A stretch of DNA of 64,000 nt from Azoarcus_F sp048158365 (GTDB lineage: Bacteria > Pseudomonadota > Gammaproteobacteria > Burkholderiales > Rhodocyclaceae), in the NCBI GenBank assembly GCA_048158365.1, contig JBLLNL010000001.1; one strand, written 5' to 3'. The translations under genes and the position numbers were made by a program. Each line of letters starts with the position of its first letter. Within the stretch, counting starts at the first letter, position 1. The notes below the pieces were generated by a model. That model did not search any database. It was not told the origin of the DNA and saw only the letters and a list, made by a program, of their open reading frames with translations. Shown in pieces: positions 7,574 to 16,736 of this stretch.

Positions 7574-9739
7574 TCAGATCGCCCTGGGCGCCATGCCGAT
7601 CAGCGTGCTCGCGTCGGCTGCCTGCATTGGGCGGGCGAAGTAATAGCCCTGCATCACGTCGCAGCCGAGCGCCTTCAGTGTCTTCGCCTGTTGTGCGTGT
7701 TCGACGCCCTCTGCGATGAGTTCCAGTCCGAAGCCCTTGGCGATGCCGGTGATGGCCGAGATGATCGGATTCGTCATCAAACCGTCCAGGTCGCGGACGA
7801 AGCTTCGATCTATCTTCAGTACGCTGACCGGAAGTTTCTGCAGATAGGCCAGCGCGGAATAGCCGGTACCGAAATCGTCTATTGCGACGCCGATGCCGGC
7901 GCTGCGCAGTTCGCGGACCTTGGCGGCCACGCCGGCGGTGTCCTGCATCATCATGCTCTCGGTGATCTCGAGCTCGACCTTGCTCGGCGGAAGGTCGTAG
8001 CGTTGAATGCAGTCGGTGACGAATTGCACGATGTCGCCGCGATCGAAGTCATGCGGAGCAAGATTGAGCGACATCTTCAGGTCGCAGTAACCGGCCTTTC
8101 GCCAACTGGCCAGTTGCATGCATGCGCCTTCCAGTACCCACCGGCTGATCTCGCCGATGAACCCGACCTCTTCGGCCACCGGGATGAATACGTCAGGGCC
8201 GATCAGACCGTTTTCCGGATGATTCCAGCGCAGCAGCGCCTCCATGCCGACCACGCGCTGCCTCGACAGGCTGACCTGCGGCTGGTAGTACAGTTCCAGC
8301 TGGTTGCGTTCGATAGCCATGCGCAGATCGTTCTCGACCGCAATGCGGCTCTGATGGTGTGTATTGAGTTCCGGGGCGAAGAAGCGGAATCCATTCTTGC
8401 CGGAACGCTTGACCTGGTACATTGCGATATCCGCGTGCTGGGTCAGGGCTTCCGCGGTCTGGCCGTCCGGGGGATAGATCGCGATGCCGACACTGGCGGT
8501 AGCACGAAAATCGCCGTGATCCAGCGGAAACGGATCCTCGAGGGCGAGCAGGATCTTGCGGGCGATGACCTCGGCGTCCTCGGGGCCGGCGATATCGGGA
8601 AGGAGTACCGTGAACTCGTCCCCTCCCAGTCGGGCCAGCGTGTCGCCGCGCCTCAGACTGTTGCTCAGTCGGGTTGCGATCCCGCGCAGCAGGGCATCGC
8701 CCTCGGCATGACCATAGGTGTCGTTGACGAGCTTGAAGCGGTCGACATCGACGAACATCACCGCAAGCGAGCCGCCCCGGCGCTGCGCCTGCACAATGGC
8801 GAGTTCCAGACGGTCCTTGAACAGGACCCGGTTGGGCAGCCGCGTCAGTTGATCGTGATACGCCTGGAAACTGATGATCTCCTCGGCCCGCTTTCGATCC
8901 GAAATGTCGCGCGCCACGCCGTAGAGGCCGACGTAGCGGTTGGCGCCGCCGTCACGGCCAAGCATGGGAATGCCCTGCATCGCGACCGTGATGAAACCGG
9001 CCCCCCCTTCCGCCGGTGAGCGCCGAAGACGCAGTTCCACGCTGAAGCTGGACGACGGACTTTCGAGCTGGGCCTTGAGCAGACTCTGGATGCGATCGAG
9101 ATCCTCGGGCATCACCAGCGACAGGAAGGGCCGCTTCAGCAACTGGTTGCGCTGATAGCCGAGCAGCCCCTCGATGCGCGGATTCAGATAGCTGAAGCGC
9201 GCCTGCGCGTCGATCGTGAAGATCAGGTCGGGCGAACTCTCCACCAGATAACGGTGCAGCCGCTCGGACGCTCTGAGCTTGTCGCCCATGACCTTGTTGG
9301 TGCGTTCCAGCGCGGTCTTGTGCAGAGCGCCCTGAACGGCGCGCTGAAGCTGGGCGACATGGTAGGGTTTGCGCACGAAGTCGTCGGCTCCGCGACGCAG
9401 CGCGCCGATCGCAGCGTCGATCGCGTCCTCGCCGCTGATCATGATCACCGCCTCCTCGCGGGATGCATTGCTCAGCCAGTCGAGCACGGTCAGGCCGGTC
9501 CCGTCGGGCAGCCGGTAATCGAGAAGAATCAGGTCGAACGTGGCGTGCTCGAGGATCGCGATCGCCTCGGACACGCTGCCGCAAAGCTCGAAGCGTCGAT
9601 CGTCCTGCGCGAGGATGTGCGGAAGGCTTCGGCGCAAGGCCACGTCATCATCGACGACCAGGATGCGTATCATGTCCTCAGGGTCCGACGCGACTTCGGA
9701 AGACTGGCCGTAGAAGGGCGCCTCACCTGGAATGACCAT
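7574..9739 (-). CDS. Response regulator with PAS, GGDEF and EAL domains
   Basis: This 721-residue cytoplasmic protein has a receiver domain (about 24-140, phospho-acceptor Asp74 in LLDYRLPDG) and a PAS sensor (about 160-285). It also has a GGDEF domain with intact LGGDEF (GGDEF at 372-376) and an EAL domain with intact EALLRW (EAL at 500-502). An RxxD inhibitory site (363-366) lies five residues before GGDEF. Both the cyclase and phosphodiesterase halves therefore look competent, and phosphorylation probably decides the balance. The ATG is preceded by AGGGA. The kinase gene 71 bp upstream on the same strand is the obvious phospho-donor. Confidence 0.92.
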   Translation of the reverse strand: MVIPGEAPFYGQSSEVASDPEDMIRILVVDDDVALRRSLPHILAQDDRRFELCGSVSEAIAILEHATFDLILLDYRLPDGTGLTVLDWLSNASREEAVIMISGEDAIDAAIGALRRGADDFVRKPYHVAQLQRAVQGALHKTALERTNKVMGDKLRASERLHRYLVESSPDLIFTIDAQARFSYLNPRIEGLLGYQRNQLLKRPFLSLVMPEDLDRIQSLLKAQLESPSSSFSVELRLRRSPAEGGAGFITVAMQGIPMLGRDGGANRYVGLYGVARDISDRKRAEEIISFQAYHDQLTRLPNRVLFKDRLELAIVQAQRRGGSLAVMFVDVDRFKLVNDTYGHAEGDALLRGIATRLSNSLRRGDTLARLGGDEFTVLLPDIAGPEDAEVIARKILLALEDPFPLDHGDFRATASVGIAIYPPDGQTAEALTQHADIAMYQVKRSGKNGFRFFAPELNTHHQSRIAVENDLRMAIERNQLELYYQPQVSLSRQRVVGMEALLRWNHPENGLIGPDVFIPVAEEVGFIGEISRWVLEGACMQLASWRKAGYCDLKMSLNLAPHDFDRGDIVQFVTDCIQRYDLPPSKVELEITESMMMQDTAGVAAKVRELRSAGIGVAIDDFGTGYSALAYLQKLPVSVLKIDRSFVRDLDGLMTNPIISAITGIAKGFGLELIAEGVEHAQQAKTLKALGCDVMQGYYFARPMQAADASTLIGMAPRAI

Positions 9740-9810
9740 GATCCCTGTTCTGTGTGTTTCGATCTGTTGCTCTTCGGAATCCGTGACGAACTCCGCGCAT
9801 CCCGACTAAT

Positions 9811-11871
9811 TTAACTTGATTCCGTAGCAGGAACAAGCAATTGAAAGCTTGTCCCGGTGCCGGGCTGACTACGACAAAGGATAGAGCCATGCCATTTGCC
9901 GAGGATCTCATTCACGATCGACAGTCCCAGACCCTGATGTTCACCGCCTTTCGTGCTCGGGTGTGCGGCGAAGAGCCGTGACAGACGCTCGGCCGGCAAC
10001 CCCGGGCCATTGTCGATGACGCGAATCTCGATGCATGCGATTCCATTGACGATCAACTGCCCGGGGACCACGATGGAAAAGCGCTTGCCCGGTTGCAGCG
10101 CTTCCGAGGCGTTGCGGAACAGATTCAGCAGCACCTGTTTCAGGGCCGAAGCGGGCATCGCGGCCGGCGGCAGTGCCGCGCTGGTGCGTACCTCGAACTG
10201 TATCCCGCGGCGAGTGAACAGCGCCTCACCGTAAAGTGCGCGCATGTCCTCGAGCAGAGCCGGGATCCGGCATGTCGCCGGTTCGGTGGCCTGTGCCGGT
10301 GGATGCGCGACTTCGCGGAACAAGGTGCCCAGCCGTTCTACCTCTGCCCTCAGGATGCGCAGTTCGTCATTGAGCGCACGCGCTTCCGGGTGCCGGTCGG
10401 GCATCACCTCCAGGTAACTCTTGATCACCGTGAGCGGATTGCTGGCCTCATGGACGATTCTGCGGGCGTGCTCGCGGAATCGGCTCTCGATCTCCGCGCT
10501 CATCCGATCCTGATGTGTCCGCTCCGTGTCGATGCGCAGCCACGCATCCGCGGCTTCGGTGGTCAGTTGTACCAGCAGGTCGCAGATCTCGGTGCGGGGC
10601 GGTGCCTCCCGGTCGGCGGCGAGCACCGCGACGACGCGCCGACCCTTGCAGGGCAGCGGCAGGCAGATCAGCGTATCGGCACGCAGCCACTGCGAGACAT
10701 GCCAGTCCGCGACCGCGCGCCCCGGCGTGGCGCCGTTGCCCGCGCGGCTCGAAGGCTCTCCGGTTCTGGATGCGAGCGCGATCACGCTGGTCTCGTCCTC
10801 CAGGTGCAGCTTCAGCTCGTTGAAATACGCGTGGATGCCGGCATCGTCGCCGAGCGCCAGCGCGACCAGGTCGTCCTGCTCCGAAACCGTCACGATGAGC
10901 GGCACGCGCGTCCTGCACAGCAGCCACGTGGACATCATGAATCGCGAACTGATGGCCTCCGGTTCAAGTGCGGCAAAGGCATTGCGGATGCAGCCGGCCA
11001 GCGCCGCCCGCCTCAGGAAGTCGTCGGGCAGTCCGGGGAGCATCGGCACCGCAAGCGCTCTGGCCGGCATGCGATCCTGTTCGGCCCCCGAGTCGGTCAG
11101 CGCAGGCGGTGCGATCGTGTCCGGCGCGATACGTTGCTGCGCGATGAAGGCGACGTCGGTCCGCAGACTGAAAAGCGCCGATGTCGACAGCGCGCACAGC
11201 CCTGACATGCTGTCGACATGGTGATCCCAGTCGTCCGCCGCCAGTTGTACCGCGACCCGAATGAGCTTGGTCAGCGGATGCGCGAAGGCGAACCGCTCTT
11301 CCAGTGCCGAACCGAAGCGCAACGCGTCCCCGATTGGACCGTTCACGCCGCACGCTGCCAACAGGGTGGCCCTCAGTGACGCGGCGTCGGTCTTGACCGA
11401 ATTCGAGCGGAGGGAAGCGTCGGCTGCAGGCGGAATCAGCAGTTCGTCCAGGCGATGCCAGAGTCCGGCAAGATAGGCTTCGTCCGGATGCGGGTAGCGC
11501 GTTTCGAGCGCGAGGTGCAGCGCGCATTCGGCCGCCATCACCGAGCGCGCGTGCAGTTCGGGGACGTGTGGGGACGGCGGCGGGTTCCAGCTCTCCTGCA
11601 GCAGCCAGGCGCGCAACAGCTCGACGCCGACGCTTTGCAGTCGTTCGATGACCCGGTCCTTGAGATCGCGCTCCAGGCGCCTCGCCTCCAGCGGTGCGGC
11701 GGTCAGCAAAGCATGGAGCAGGCCGGGTGAGTGCATGATCTCTTCTGCCAGCTCACTCCAGTCGACCGAAGCCGTTCCGAGCTGGCGCAGCAATGCGCCG
11801 GCCTGCTCGGGCAGCACGGCAAATCGTATCGAACCGGCAAGGAGTGGAGATTCGGCGGATGCCAGCATCAT
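9811..11871 (-). CDS. Histidine kinase with N-terminal HDOD-like domain
   Basis: The predicted protein has 686 residues and no membrane segment. The N-terminal half resembles an HDOD domain (LPEQAGALLRQLG...EEIMHSPGLLHALL). A GAF-like segment precedes the kinase core. The core has an H-box HEASNPLTVIKSY, an N-box LLNLFRNASEAL, DNGPGLP and GLGLSIV. The ATG pair at 11871 is preferred because the 120 bp upstream, although open, look non-coding; a GTG at 11994 is the alternative. It is encoded just before the REC-PAS-GGDEF-EAL gene and probably phosphorylates it. Confidence 0.82.
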   Translation of the reverse strand: MMLASAESPLLAGSIRFAVLPEQAGALLRQLGTASVDWSELAEEIMHSPGLLHALLTAAPLEARRLERDLKDRVIERLQSVGVELLRAWLLQESWNPPPSPHVPELHARSVMAAECALHLALETRYPHPDEAYLAGLWHRLDELLIPPAADASLRSNSVKTDAASLRATLLAACGVNGPIGDALRFGSALEERFAFAHPLTKLIRVAVQLAADDWDHHVDSMSGLCALSTSALFSLRTDVAFIAQQRIAPDTIAPPALTDSGAEQDRMPARALAVPMLPGLPDDFLRRAALAGCIRNAFAALEPEAISSRFMMSTWLLCRTRVPLIVTVSEQDDLVALALGDDAGIHAYFNELKLHLEDETSVIALASRTGEPSSRAGNGATPGRAVADWHVSQWLRADTLICLPLPCKGRRVVAVLAADREAPPRTEICDLLVQLTTEAADAWLRIDTERTHQDRMSAEIESRFREHARRIVHEASNPLTVIKSYLEVMPDRHPEARALNDELRILRAEVERLGTLFREVAHPPAQATEPATCRIPALLEDMRALYGEALFTRRGIQFEVRTSAALPPAAMPASALKQVLLNLFRNASEALQPGKRFSIVVPGQLIVNGIACIEIRVIDNGPGLPAERLSRLFAAHPSTKGGEHQGLGLSIVNEILGKWHGSILCRSQPGTGTSFQLLVPATESS

Positions 11872-12032
11872 CGGCTCACGGGGCCTTCTTAATCTTGCCC
11901 CGATTCTATGAGCCGGCCTCAGGCGGGCTGCGTGACCGAATACGCGTAAGCGATCCATTGCGACAGTATCTAGGGCTGTCCGTGAAAAATGCACTCAAGA
12001 TTCATCGTCGGACGCGCCGCGCGCCGTTTCGC

Positions 12033-13169
12033 TCAGCTCTGGAGGCTGTCGGCGAACCCGAGTGCACTCAGCAAGGCCTTGTTGATCTGCTCGTTGGTGA
12101 GTTGCAGTTCCGCTGCCTGCCGCTGCAAGTGGGCCGCATCGAAGTTCTCGCTGGCTTTTGCCAGCTTCAGGAACGGGGCAAACTCGCCTTCCTCATGCAG
12201 CAGGGCATCGGTCACGTTGTCCGGCAGGTGCATTTCATCCAGGATGCTTTGCATGGACGTGCCAAGCAGCACCGGCAGCAACGAGAATGCGCCGGTGATG
12301 AACAGATTGTCGAGTTCGGACTTGTCGAAGAAGCTCGAACCGATCTCCTCCATGAAGCGACCGCGGGCGATCGACGTCTGCATCATCGCCTGGGCCCCAG
12401 GATCACGGGTCGCGGTGACCAGCAGCAGCGACAGCCATTTGTTCAGATTCGAATAGCCAAGGATCGTGACCGCGTGGCGGAAGGACTGGATCTCGCACAT
12501 CAATCCGAAGCCGGCCGAGTTGATGTAGCGCAGCAGCTTGTAGGAGATCGCGACATCCTGCTTCAGCAGTGCCTCGATCTCGCGTATGTCCGCATTCTTC
12601 CGGACCAGGTTGAGCAAGCGCACGATCTGCGCATGGCCTGGCGTGAGAGCCTTCGGGGGTGGGTTGCCGTACAGGAAGAACCAGCCGGAGGCCCCGTCGA
12701 AACCGTTCTTGACAGCGCGCTGAAAGGCCTCGATGTCGGGCAACCCCCAGGCGAGCGCGATGCCCGGGGAGCCGGCCGACGTGGGATGTTTGCGGGCGTC
12801 CATCAGCACGAAGCGCCAGTCGGCGTCCAGCGGCAGCTCGATACCGGGCGAAAACCAGCTGAGGCAGGTGCTGACGCCGGCCTGGCGCAGTTCGGGCAGC
12901 AACTGGCGCGTCTTCGCATGTGCGAGTGCCTGCGCCGGAATTTCGACCATCGTGTTCGGTGCGATCTGCCAGCCGAGCAGTTCAGGGGTCGGAACCAGTC
13001 GCGCCAGCGACACGAACACGGTGTGATGCCCGGGCCACACGTCGCTCAGATCGTTCAGCGTCTCGACGACCGATGCGATGTTCGGCCCGTGGGCGATAAG
13101 GCGGTTCGCGGTGATCGCACGTTTCTTGTTGACGACCGGTTCGCGCGTGAGGATCGTGGTCTGGTTCAT
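12033..13169 (-). CDS. EAL/HDOD signalling protein (YuxH-like)
   Basis: This 378-residue cytoplasmic protein has a degenerate EAL-like N-terminal half, without the EAL motif or catalytic acids, followed by an HDOD domain (about 185-340, with IVRLLNLVRKNADIREIEAL). YuxH-type proteins lack phosphodiesterase activity and are thought to act as scaffolds or c-di-GMP readers. The gene starts 15 bp after the reductase gene upstream and precedes the HDOD-kinase gene, so all four probably form one transcription unit. The ATG at 13169 is the first of the frame. Confidence 0.85.
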   Translation of the reverse strand: MNQTTILTREPVVNKKRAITANRLIAHGPNIASVVETLNDLSDVWPGHHTVFVSLARLVPTPELLGWQIAPNTMVEIPAQALAHAKTRQLLPELRQAGVSTCLSWFSPGIELPLDADWRFVLMDARKHPTSAGSPGIALAWGLPDIEAFQRAVKNGFDGASGWFFLYGNPPPKALTPGHAQIVRLLNLVRKNADIREIEALLKQDVAISYKLLRYINSAGFGLMCEIQSFRHAVTILGYSNLNKWLSLLLVTATRDPGAQAMMQTSIARGRFMEEIGSSFFDKSELDNLFITGAFSLLPVLLGTSMQSILDEMHLPDNVTDALLHEEGEFAPFLKLAKASENFDAAHLQRQAAELQLTNEQINKALLSALGFADSLQS

Positions 13170-13184
13170 GAGCTCGGCGGCGTA

Positions 13185-14204
13185 TCAGGGTGAGGATGCG
13201 AAGGTGAAGGCGTCGGCGAAGAACGCGTCTTCAGACAGGTGGCGCGCCGTCACCAGGTCGCTTCGAGTGGCGTCGATCATCGCGGGTGCACCGCAGGCAT
13301 ACACTTCGTATCCGGACAGGTCCGCGACGTCTTCCATGACAGCATGATGCACCAGTCCGCGGCGACCTTGCCAGTCGTCCGTTGCATTCGCGTCCGACAG
13401 CACCGGAATGTATCGAAAGCCGGGCAGCGCGGATTCCCAGCTACGCGCAAGATCGTCCCGGTACAGACCCTCGCGGTTGCGCGCGCCCCAGTACAGCACC
13501 ATGGGCCGGCTGCAGTGCGTGTCGATCGCATGTTCGATGATGCTCTTGATCGGGGCGAAGCCGGTCCCGCCCGCGATCAGCACGATGGGTCGCTGCGTGT
13601 CCTCGCGCAGGAAAAAGCTCCCCAGCGGCCCTTCCAGGCGCAGGATGTCCCGAACCTTCATCGAATCGAACACATGGGTCGTGAAGCTGCCGCCCTCGAC
13701 TCTACGGACATGGAGTTCGAGATGATCCGCCTGGTGGGGCGGATTGGCGATCGAGAAGCTGCGGCGGCGTCCGTCCGTGAGCAGAAAATCGATGTACTGA
13801 CCGGCGCGGAAACGGAACTGTTCGCTCGCGGGCAGCTTGACCGTCAGGATCATCACGTCCGACGCCACCCGTTCCAGCGACTGGACGCGGCATGGCATCT
13901 TCTTGCACGGGATGTCACCGATTCGGGCCAGCGTGCGCACGCCCAGCACCATGTCCGATCTGGGGCGAGCCTGGCACAGCAGCGCGTAACCTTGCGTGCG
14001 CTCTTCTGCGCTCAGGCCGCTGCCCGACGTGTCGCCCGGGTCGAACTCACCGCTGATCACGCGCGCCTTGCAGGTTCCGCAGGCACCGTCACGGCATCCA
14101 TAGGGGAGCAGCAGGCCCGCGGCCAGCGCGGCCTCCAGCACGGTCTGCTCGGAGCTGGCTTCGAAGGACTGGGCCCCCGGTTCGGTCGAGATCTGAAACT
14201 GCAT
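13185..14204 (-). CDS. Ferredoxin-type flavin reductase (CDP-6-deoxy-glucoseen reductase-like)
   Basis: This 339-residue electron-transfer protein has an N-terminal plant-type [2Fe-2S] domain with the cysteine cluster CRDGACGTC and a later Cys in YALLCQARP. An FAD-binding domain with RRSFSIAN follows, then an NAD(P)-binding domain with IVLIAGGTGFAPIKSII. The order matches AscD/RfbI-like and oxygenase reductases, which pass electrons from NADH to a partner enzyme. No partner oxygenase or dehydratase is adjacent, so the acceptor is unknown. It is divergent from the SDR gene, with 21 bp between starts. Confidence 0.9.
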   Translation of the reverse strand: MQFQISTEPGAQSFEASSEQTVLEAALAAGLLLPYGCRDGACGTCKARVISGEFDPGDTSGSGLSAEERTQGYALLCQARPRSDMVLGVRTLARIGDIPCKKMPCRVQSLERVASDVMILTVKLPASEQFRFRAGQYIDFLLTDGRRRSFSIANPPHQADHLELHVRRVEGGSFTTHVFDSMKVRDILRLEGPLGSFFLREDTQRPIVLIAGGTGFAPIKSIIEHAIDTHCSRPMVLYWGARNREGLYRDDLARSWESALPGFRYIPVLSDANATDDWQGRRGLVHHAVMEDVADLSGYEVYACGAPAMIDATRSDLVTARHLSEDAFFADAFTFASSP

Positions 14205-14225
14205 CGGTCGTGAGATAATCCGTCA

Positions 14226-15131
14226 ATGAAAAGCGTTCTGATAGTCGGTAGCGGTGATGTGGCCCGCCGGGCCATTCCCTGGCTGGCGAAACGGTTCCGG
14301 GTCTATGCCGTGACACGTCGGCACGACGACATCGATGCACTTCGGGCGGCCGGCGCGATCCCGCTGATCGCCGACCTCGATGACCGCAGAACGCTCAGGC
14401 GCCTGGCGGGCATTGCACAGTGGGTGCTTCACTTCGCGCCTCCGCCTGCAAGCGGTGCCGTGGATACCCGAACGGCAAATCTCATTGCCGCGTTCACAAG
14501 CCGCCAAAGTCTACCACAGCGTCTCGTATACATAAGCACGACAGGGGTTTACGGCGATCGGGGCGGCGCATGGGTGAGCGAAACCGATTCCTGTCGGCCC
14601 ACTACGGCCCGCGCCAGACGGCGGGTGGACGCCGAGGCGCGGCTGCGCCGCTTCGGACGCGGTCGGGGCGTGACGGTGGCGATCCTGCGGGTGCCCGGCA
14701 TCTATGCGGCGGATCGACTCCCGGTGGCCCGACTGCAGCGCGGCGACCCGGTGCTGTCGGCCGACGAGGATGTCTACACCAATCATATTCATGCCGAGGA
14801 CCTGGCCCGCGCTTCATGTCTGGCGCTTTTTCGGGGGCGTCCCGGCCGGGTCTATAATGCGGTCGATGAAACGGCCCTGAAGATGGGCGATTACTTCGAC
14901 CTCGCCGCCGACATGTTCGGTCTGCCACGTCCGCAGCGGGTCAGTCGTGCCACGCTGGCAGGCGTGGTATCGCCGATGGCGCTGAGCTTCATGGCGGAAT
15001 CCCGTCGCCTCGGCGGCGAACGTTTCCGCCGGGAGTTGCGTTTCCGGCCCACCTATCCGACGGTGCGCGAGGGCCTGGCCGCTGCGCTCCCCGAATCCCG
15101 CAATCGAACTGGAGAAACGCCCCGATGCTGA
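14226..15131 (+). CDS. NAD-dependent epimerase/dehydratase-like protein (YeeZ-like SDR)
   Basis: This 301-residue atypical extended short-chain dehydrogenase has a degenerate dinucleotide motif VLIVGSGDVARR (about 4-15) in place of GxxGxxG. It has a YISTTGVYGDRGG stretch where the Ser-Tyr pair of the active site would fall, and no obvious YxxxK. It resembles YeeZ-type proteins whose substrate is unknown. The last seven bases overlap the start of hemJ, so the two are probably translated together. Confidence 0.78.
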   Translation: MKSVLIVGSGDVARRAIPWLAKRFRVYAVTRRHDDIDALRAAGAIPLIADLDDRRTLRRLAGIAQWVLHFAPPPASGAVDTRTANLIAAFTSRQSLPQRLVYISTTGVYGDRGGAWVSETDSCRPTTARARRRVDAEARLRRFGRGRGVTVAILRVPGIYAADRLPVARLQRGDPVLSADEDVYTNHIHAEDLARASCLALFRGRPGRVYNAVDETALKMGDYFDLAADMFGLPRPQRVSRATLAGVVSPMALSFMAESRRLGGERFRRELRFRPTYPTVREGLAAALPESRNRTGETPRC

Positions 15132-15535
15132 CCGTCAAGGCCCTGCATATCGTTTTTGTCGTGAGCTGGTTTGCCGGGCTTTTCTATCTGCCCAGAATCT
15201 TCGTCAATCACGCCATGGTCGAGGATGCCGCCACCCGCGAACGGCTTGCGATGATGGAGCGAAAGCTCTATTACTTCGTGACCCCGATCGGAGCGCTCGC
15301 GGTCGCGCTCGGGCTCTGGTTGTGGTTCGGCTACGGCTTTGGCGGGGGCTGGCTGCACGTGAAGACCACGCTGGTGGCCGTGCTCATCGCCTACCATCTC
15401 TACTGCGGGAAGCTGATGCGCGACTTCGCAGCTGGGCGGAATACCCGCAGCCATGTCTGGTACCGGGTTTTCAACGAGGTGCCGGTGCTGGTCCTGCTGG
15501 TGGTCGTGTTCCTGACCGTATTGAAGCCGTTCTGA
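15125..15535 (+). CDS. hemJ: Protoporphyrinogen IX oxidase, HemJ family
   Basis: HemJ oxidises protoporphyrinogen IX to protoporphyrin IX in the inner membrane during haem synthesis. The 136 residues form about four membrane helices with the family signatures ALHIVFVVSWFAGLFYLPR, MERKLYYFVTPIGA and GWLHVKTTLV, and end in VLKPF. The length is normal. The start overlaps the previous gene by seven bases. A second haem gene, hemL, lies about 25 kb away in this window. Confidence 0.92.
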   Translation: MLTVKALHIVFVVSWFAGLFYLPRIFVNHAMVEDAATRERLAMMERKLYYFVTPIGALAVALGLWLWFGYGFGGGWLHVKTTLVAVLIAYHLYCGKLMRDFAAGRNTRSHVWYRVFNEVPVLVLLVVVFLTVLKPF

Positions 15536-15551
15536 TGCACGCGAGAACCCT

Positions 15552-16709
15552 GTGACCTCACCCGAATTCTATTTCGCCCCGTGTCCGCGGGGGCTGGAAC
15601 CCGCGCTGGTGGACGAACTGACCGGGCTGGGGGCGACCGATGTCGCTCCGACCCATGGTGGGGTGGGCTTTCGGGGCGACTGGGCGACCTGTTACCGGGC
15701 CAATCTCGAGAGCCGCATCGCGACCCGCGTGCTGTGGCGGATCAACCAGGGCCGCTATCGGGCGGAGGAAGACATCTACCGACTGGCCTACGCGGCGACC
15801 TGGGCGAAATGGTTCACGCCCGACGATACGATTCGGATCTATGTTACGGCTCGCCACTCGCCGCTCAGAAGCCTGGAGTTCGTGACACTGCGGATCAAGG
15901 ATGCCGTCTGCGATCATTTCCGCACCGTCTCCGGGCGGCGTCCCAGCGTCGATACCGCGGCACCCGCCGTGCGCATCCATGCGTTCCTGACCAAGGACAC
16001 GGTGGCGCTGTACCTCGACACGTCGGGCGAGCCGCTGTACAAGCGCGGCTTCAAGCAGGCGGCGGTCGAAGCGCCGCTGAAGGAGAATCTGGCGGCCGGC
16101 ATCCTGCGGCTGACCGGCTGGACGCCTGGCGAGGCCCTGATCGATCCGATGTGCGGCAGCGGCACCTTTCTGATCGAGGCGGCCCAGATCGCACTCGATG
16201 TCGCACCCGGTCTCGGGCGTTCGTTCGGTTTCGAGCGTTTCCGGCATTTCGAGCGGCCGGTGTGGGCCGCGCTGCGCAGCGCGGCCGAGGGCCGGCGCAA
16301 GCCGGCCCGCCCCCTGAACATCTTCGGCTCGGATGTCGTCGGAGACCAGGTCCGACGCGCCGGCGTCAACCTGAACGCAGCCGGACTGGGGGTCTGCGTC
16401 GAACTGGAGCGCGCGGATTTTTTGGAGCGGGAGTCCCCTGCGGGCGAAGGGGTGCTGGTGACCAATCCACCCTATGGCGTGCGCATCGGCGAACTCGAGG
16501 CACTCGCCGAACTCTACCCGCGCTGGGGCGACGTGCTGAAGCAGCGCTGGGCCGGCTGGCGCTGCTATTTCCTGAGCGCGGACACCGCGTTGCCCGGCCT
16601 GTTCGGGCTCAAGGCGAGCAAGCGCACGCCGCTTTTCAACGGCGCGCTGGAGTGCCGGCTCTATGAGTACCGCATCTTTACCGGAAGCCAGCGCAAGCCG
16701 AAGGTCTGA
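15552..16709 (+). CDS. rlmL: THUMP-domain class I RNA methyltransferase (RlmL-like)
   Basis: This 385-residue protein corresponds to the N-terminal methyltransferase half of E. coli RlmKL, which makes m2G2445 in 23S rRNA. It has an N-terminal ferredoxin-like/THUMP region (about 1-155), then a Rossmann methyltransferase with DPMCGSGTFLIEAA and the catalytic NPPYG. The RlmK half is absent, as is usual outside enterobacteria. The start is a GTG with a weak upstream purine run. The gene converges on pilU with a hairpin between them. Confidence 0.88.
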   Translation: MTSPEFYFAPCPRGLEPALVDELTGLGATDVAPTHGGVGFRGDWATCYRANLESRIATRVLWRINQGRYRAEEDIYRLAYAATWAKWFTPDDTIRIYVTARHSPLRSLEFVTLRIKDAVCDHFRTVSGRRPSVDTAAPAVRIHAFLTKDTVALYLDTSGEPLYKRGFKQAAVEAPLKENLAAGILRLTGWTPGEALIDPMCGSGTFLIEAAQIALDVAPGLGRSFGFERFRHFERPVWAALRSAAEGRRKPARPLNIFGSDVVGDQVRRAGVNLNAAGLGVCVELERADFLERESPAGEGVLVTNPPYGVRIGELEALAELYPRWGDVLKQRWAGWRCYFLSADTALPGLFGLKASKRTPLFNGALECRLYEYRIFTGSQRKPKV

Positions 16710-16710
16710 T

Positions 16711-16731
16711 CCCCGGCCGCCCGGGCCGGGG
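16711..16731. terminator. GC-rich hairpin between convergent genes
   Basis: CCCCGGCC and GGCCGGGG form a perfect 8-bp stem around a 5-nt loop immediately after the rlmL-like stop and 5 bp before the pilU stop. There is no T-tract, so it may act as a weak or rho-assisted terminator for both converging genes. Confidence 0.5.
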
Positions 16732-16736
16732 CCGCG

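Noticed and set aside
11793..13193. A 466-codon plus-strand frame opposite the EAL/HDOD gene
   Set aside because: It is a shadow of a conserved gene on the other strand. No motif, signal peptide or ribosome site supports it.
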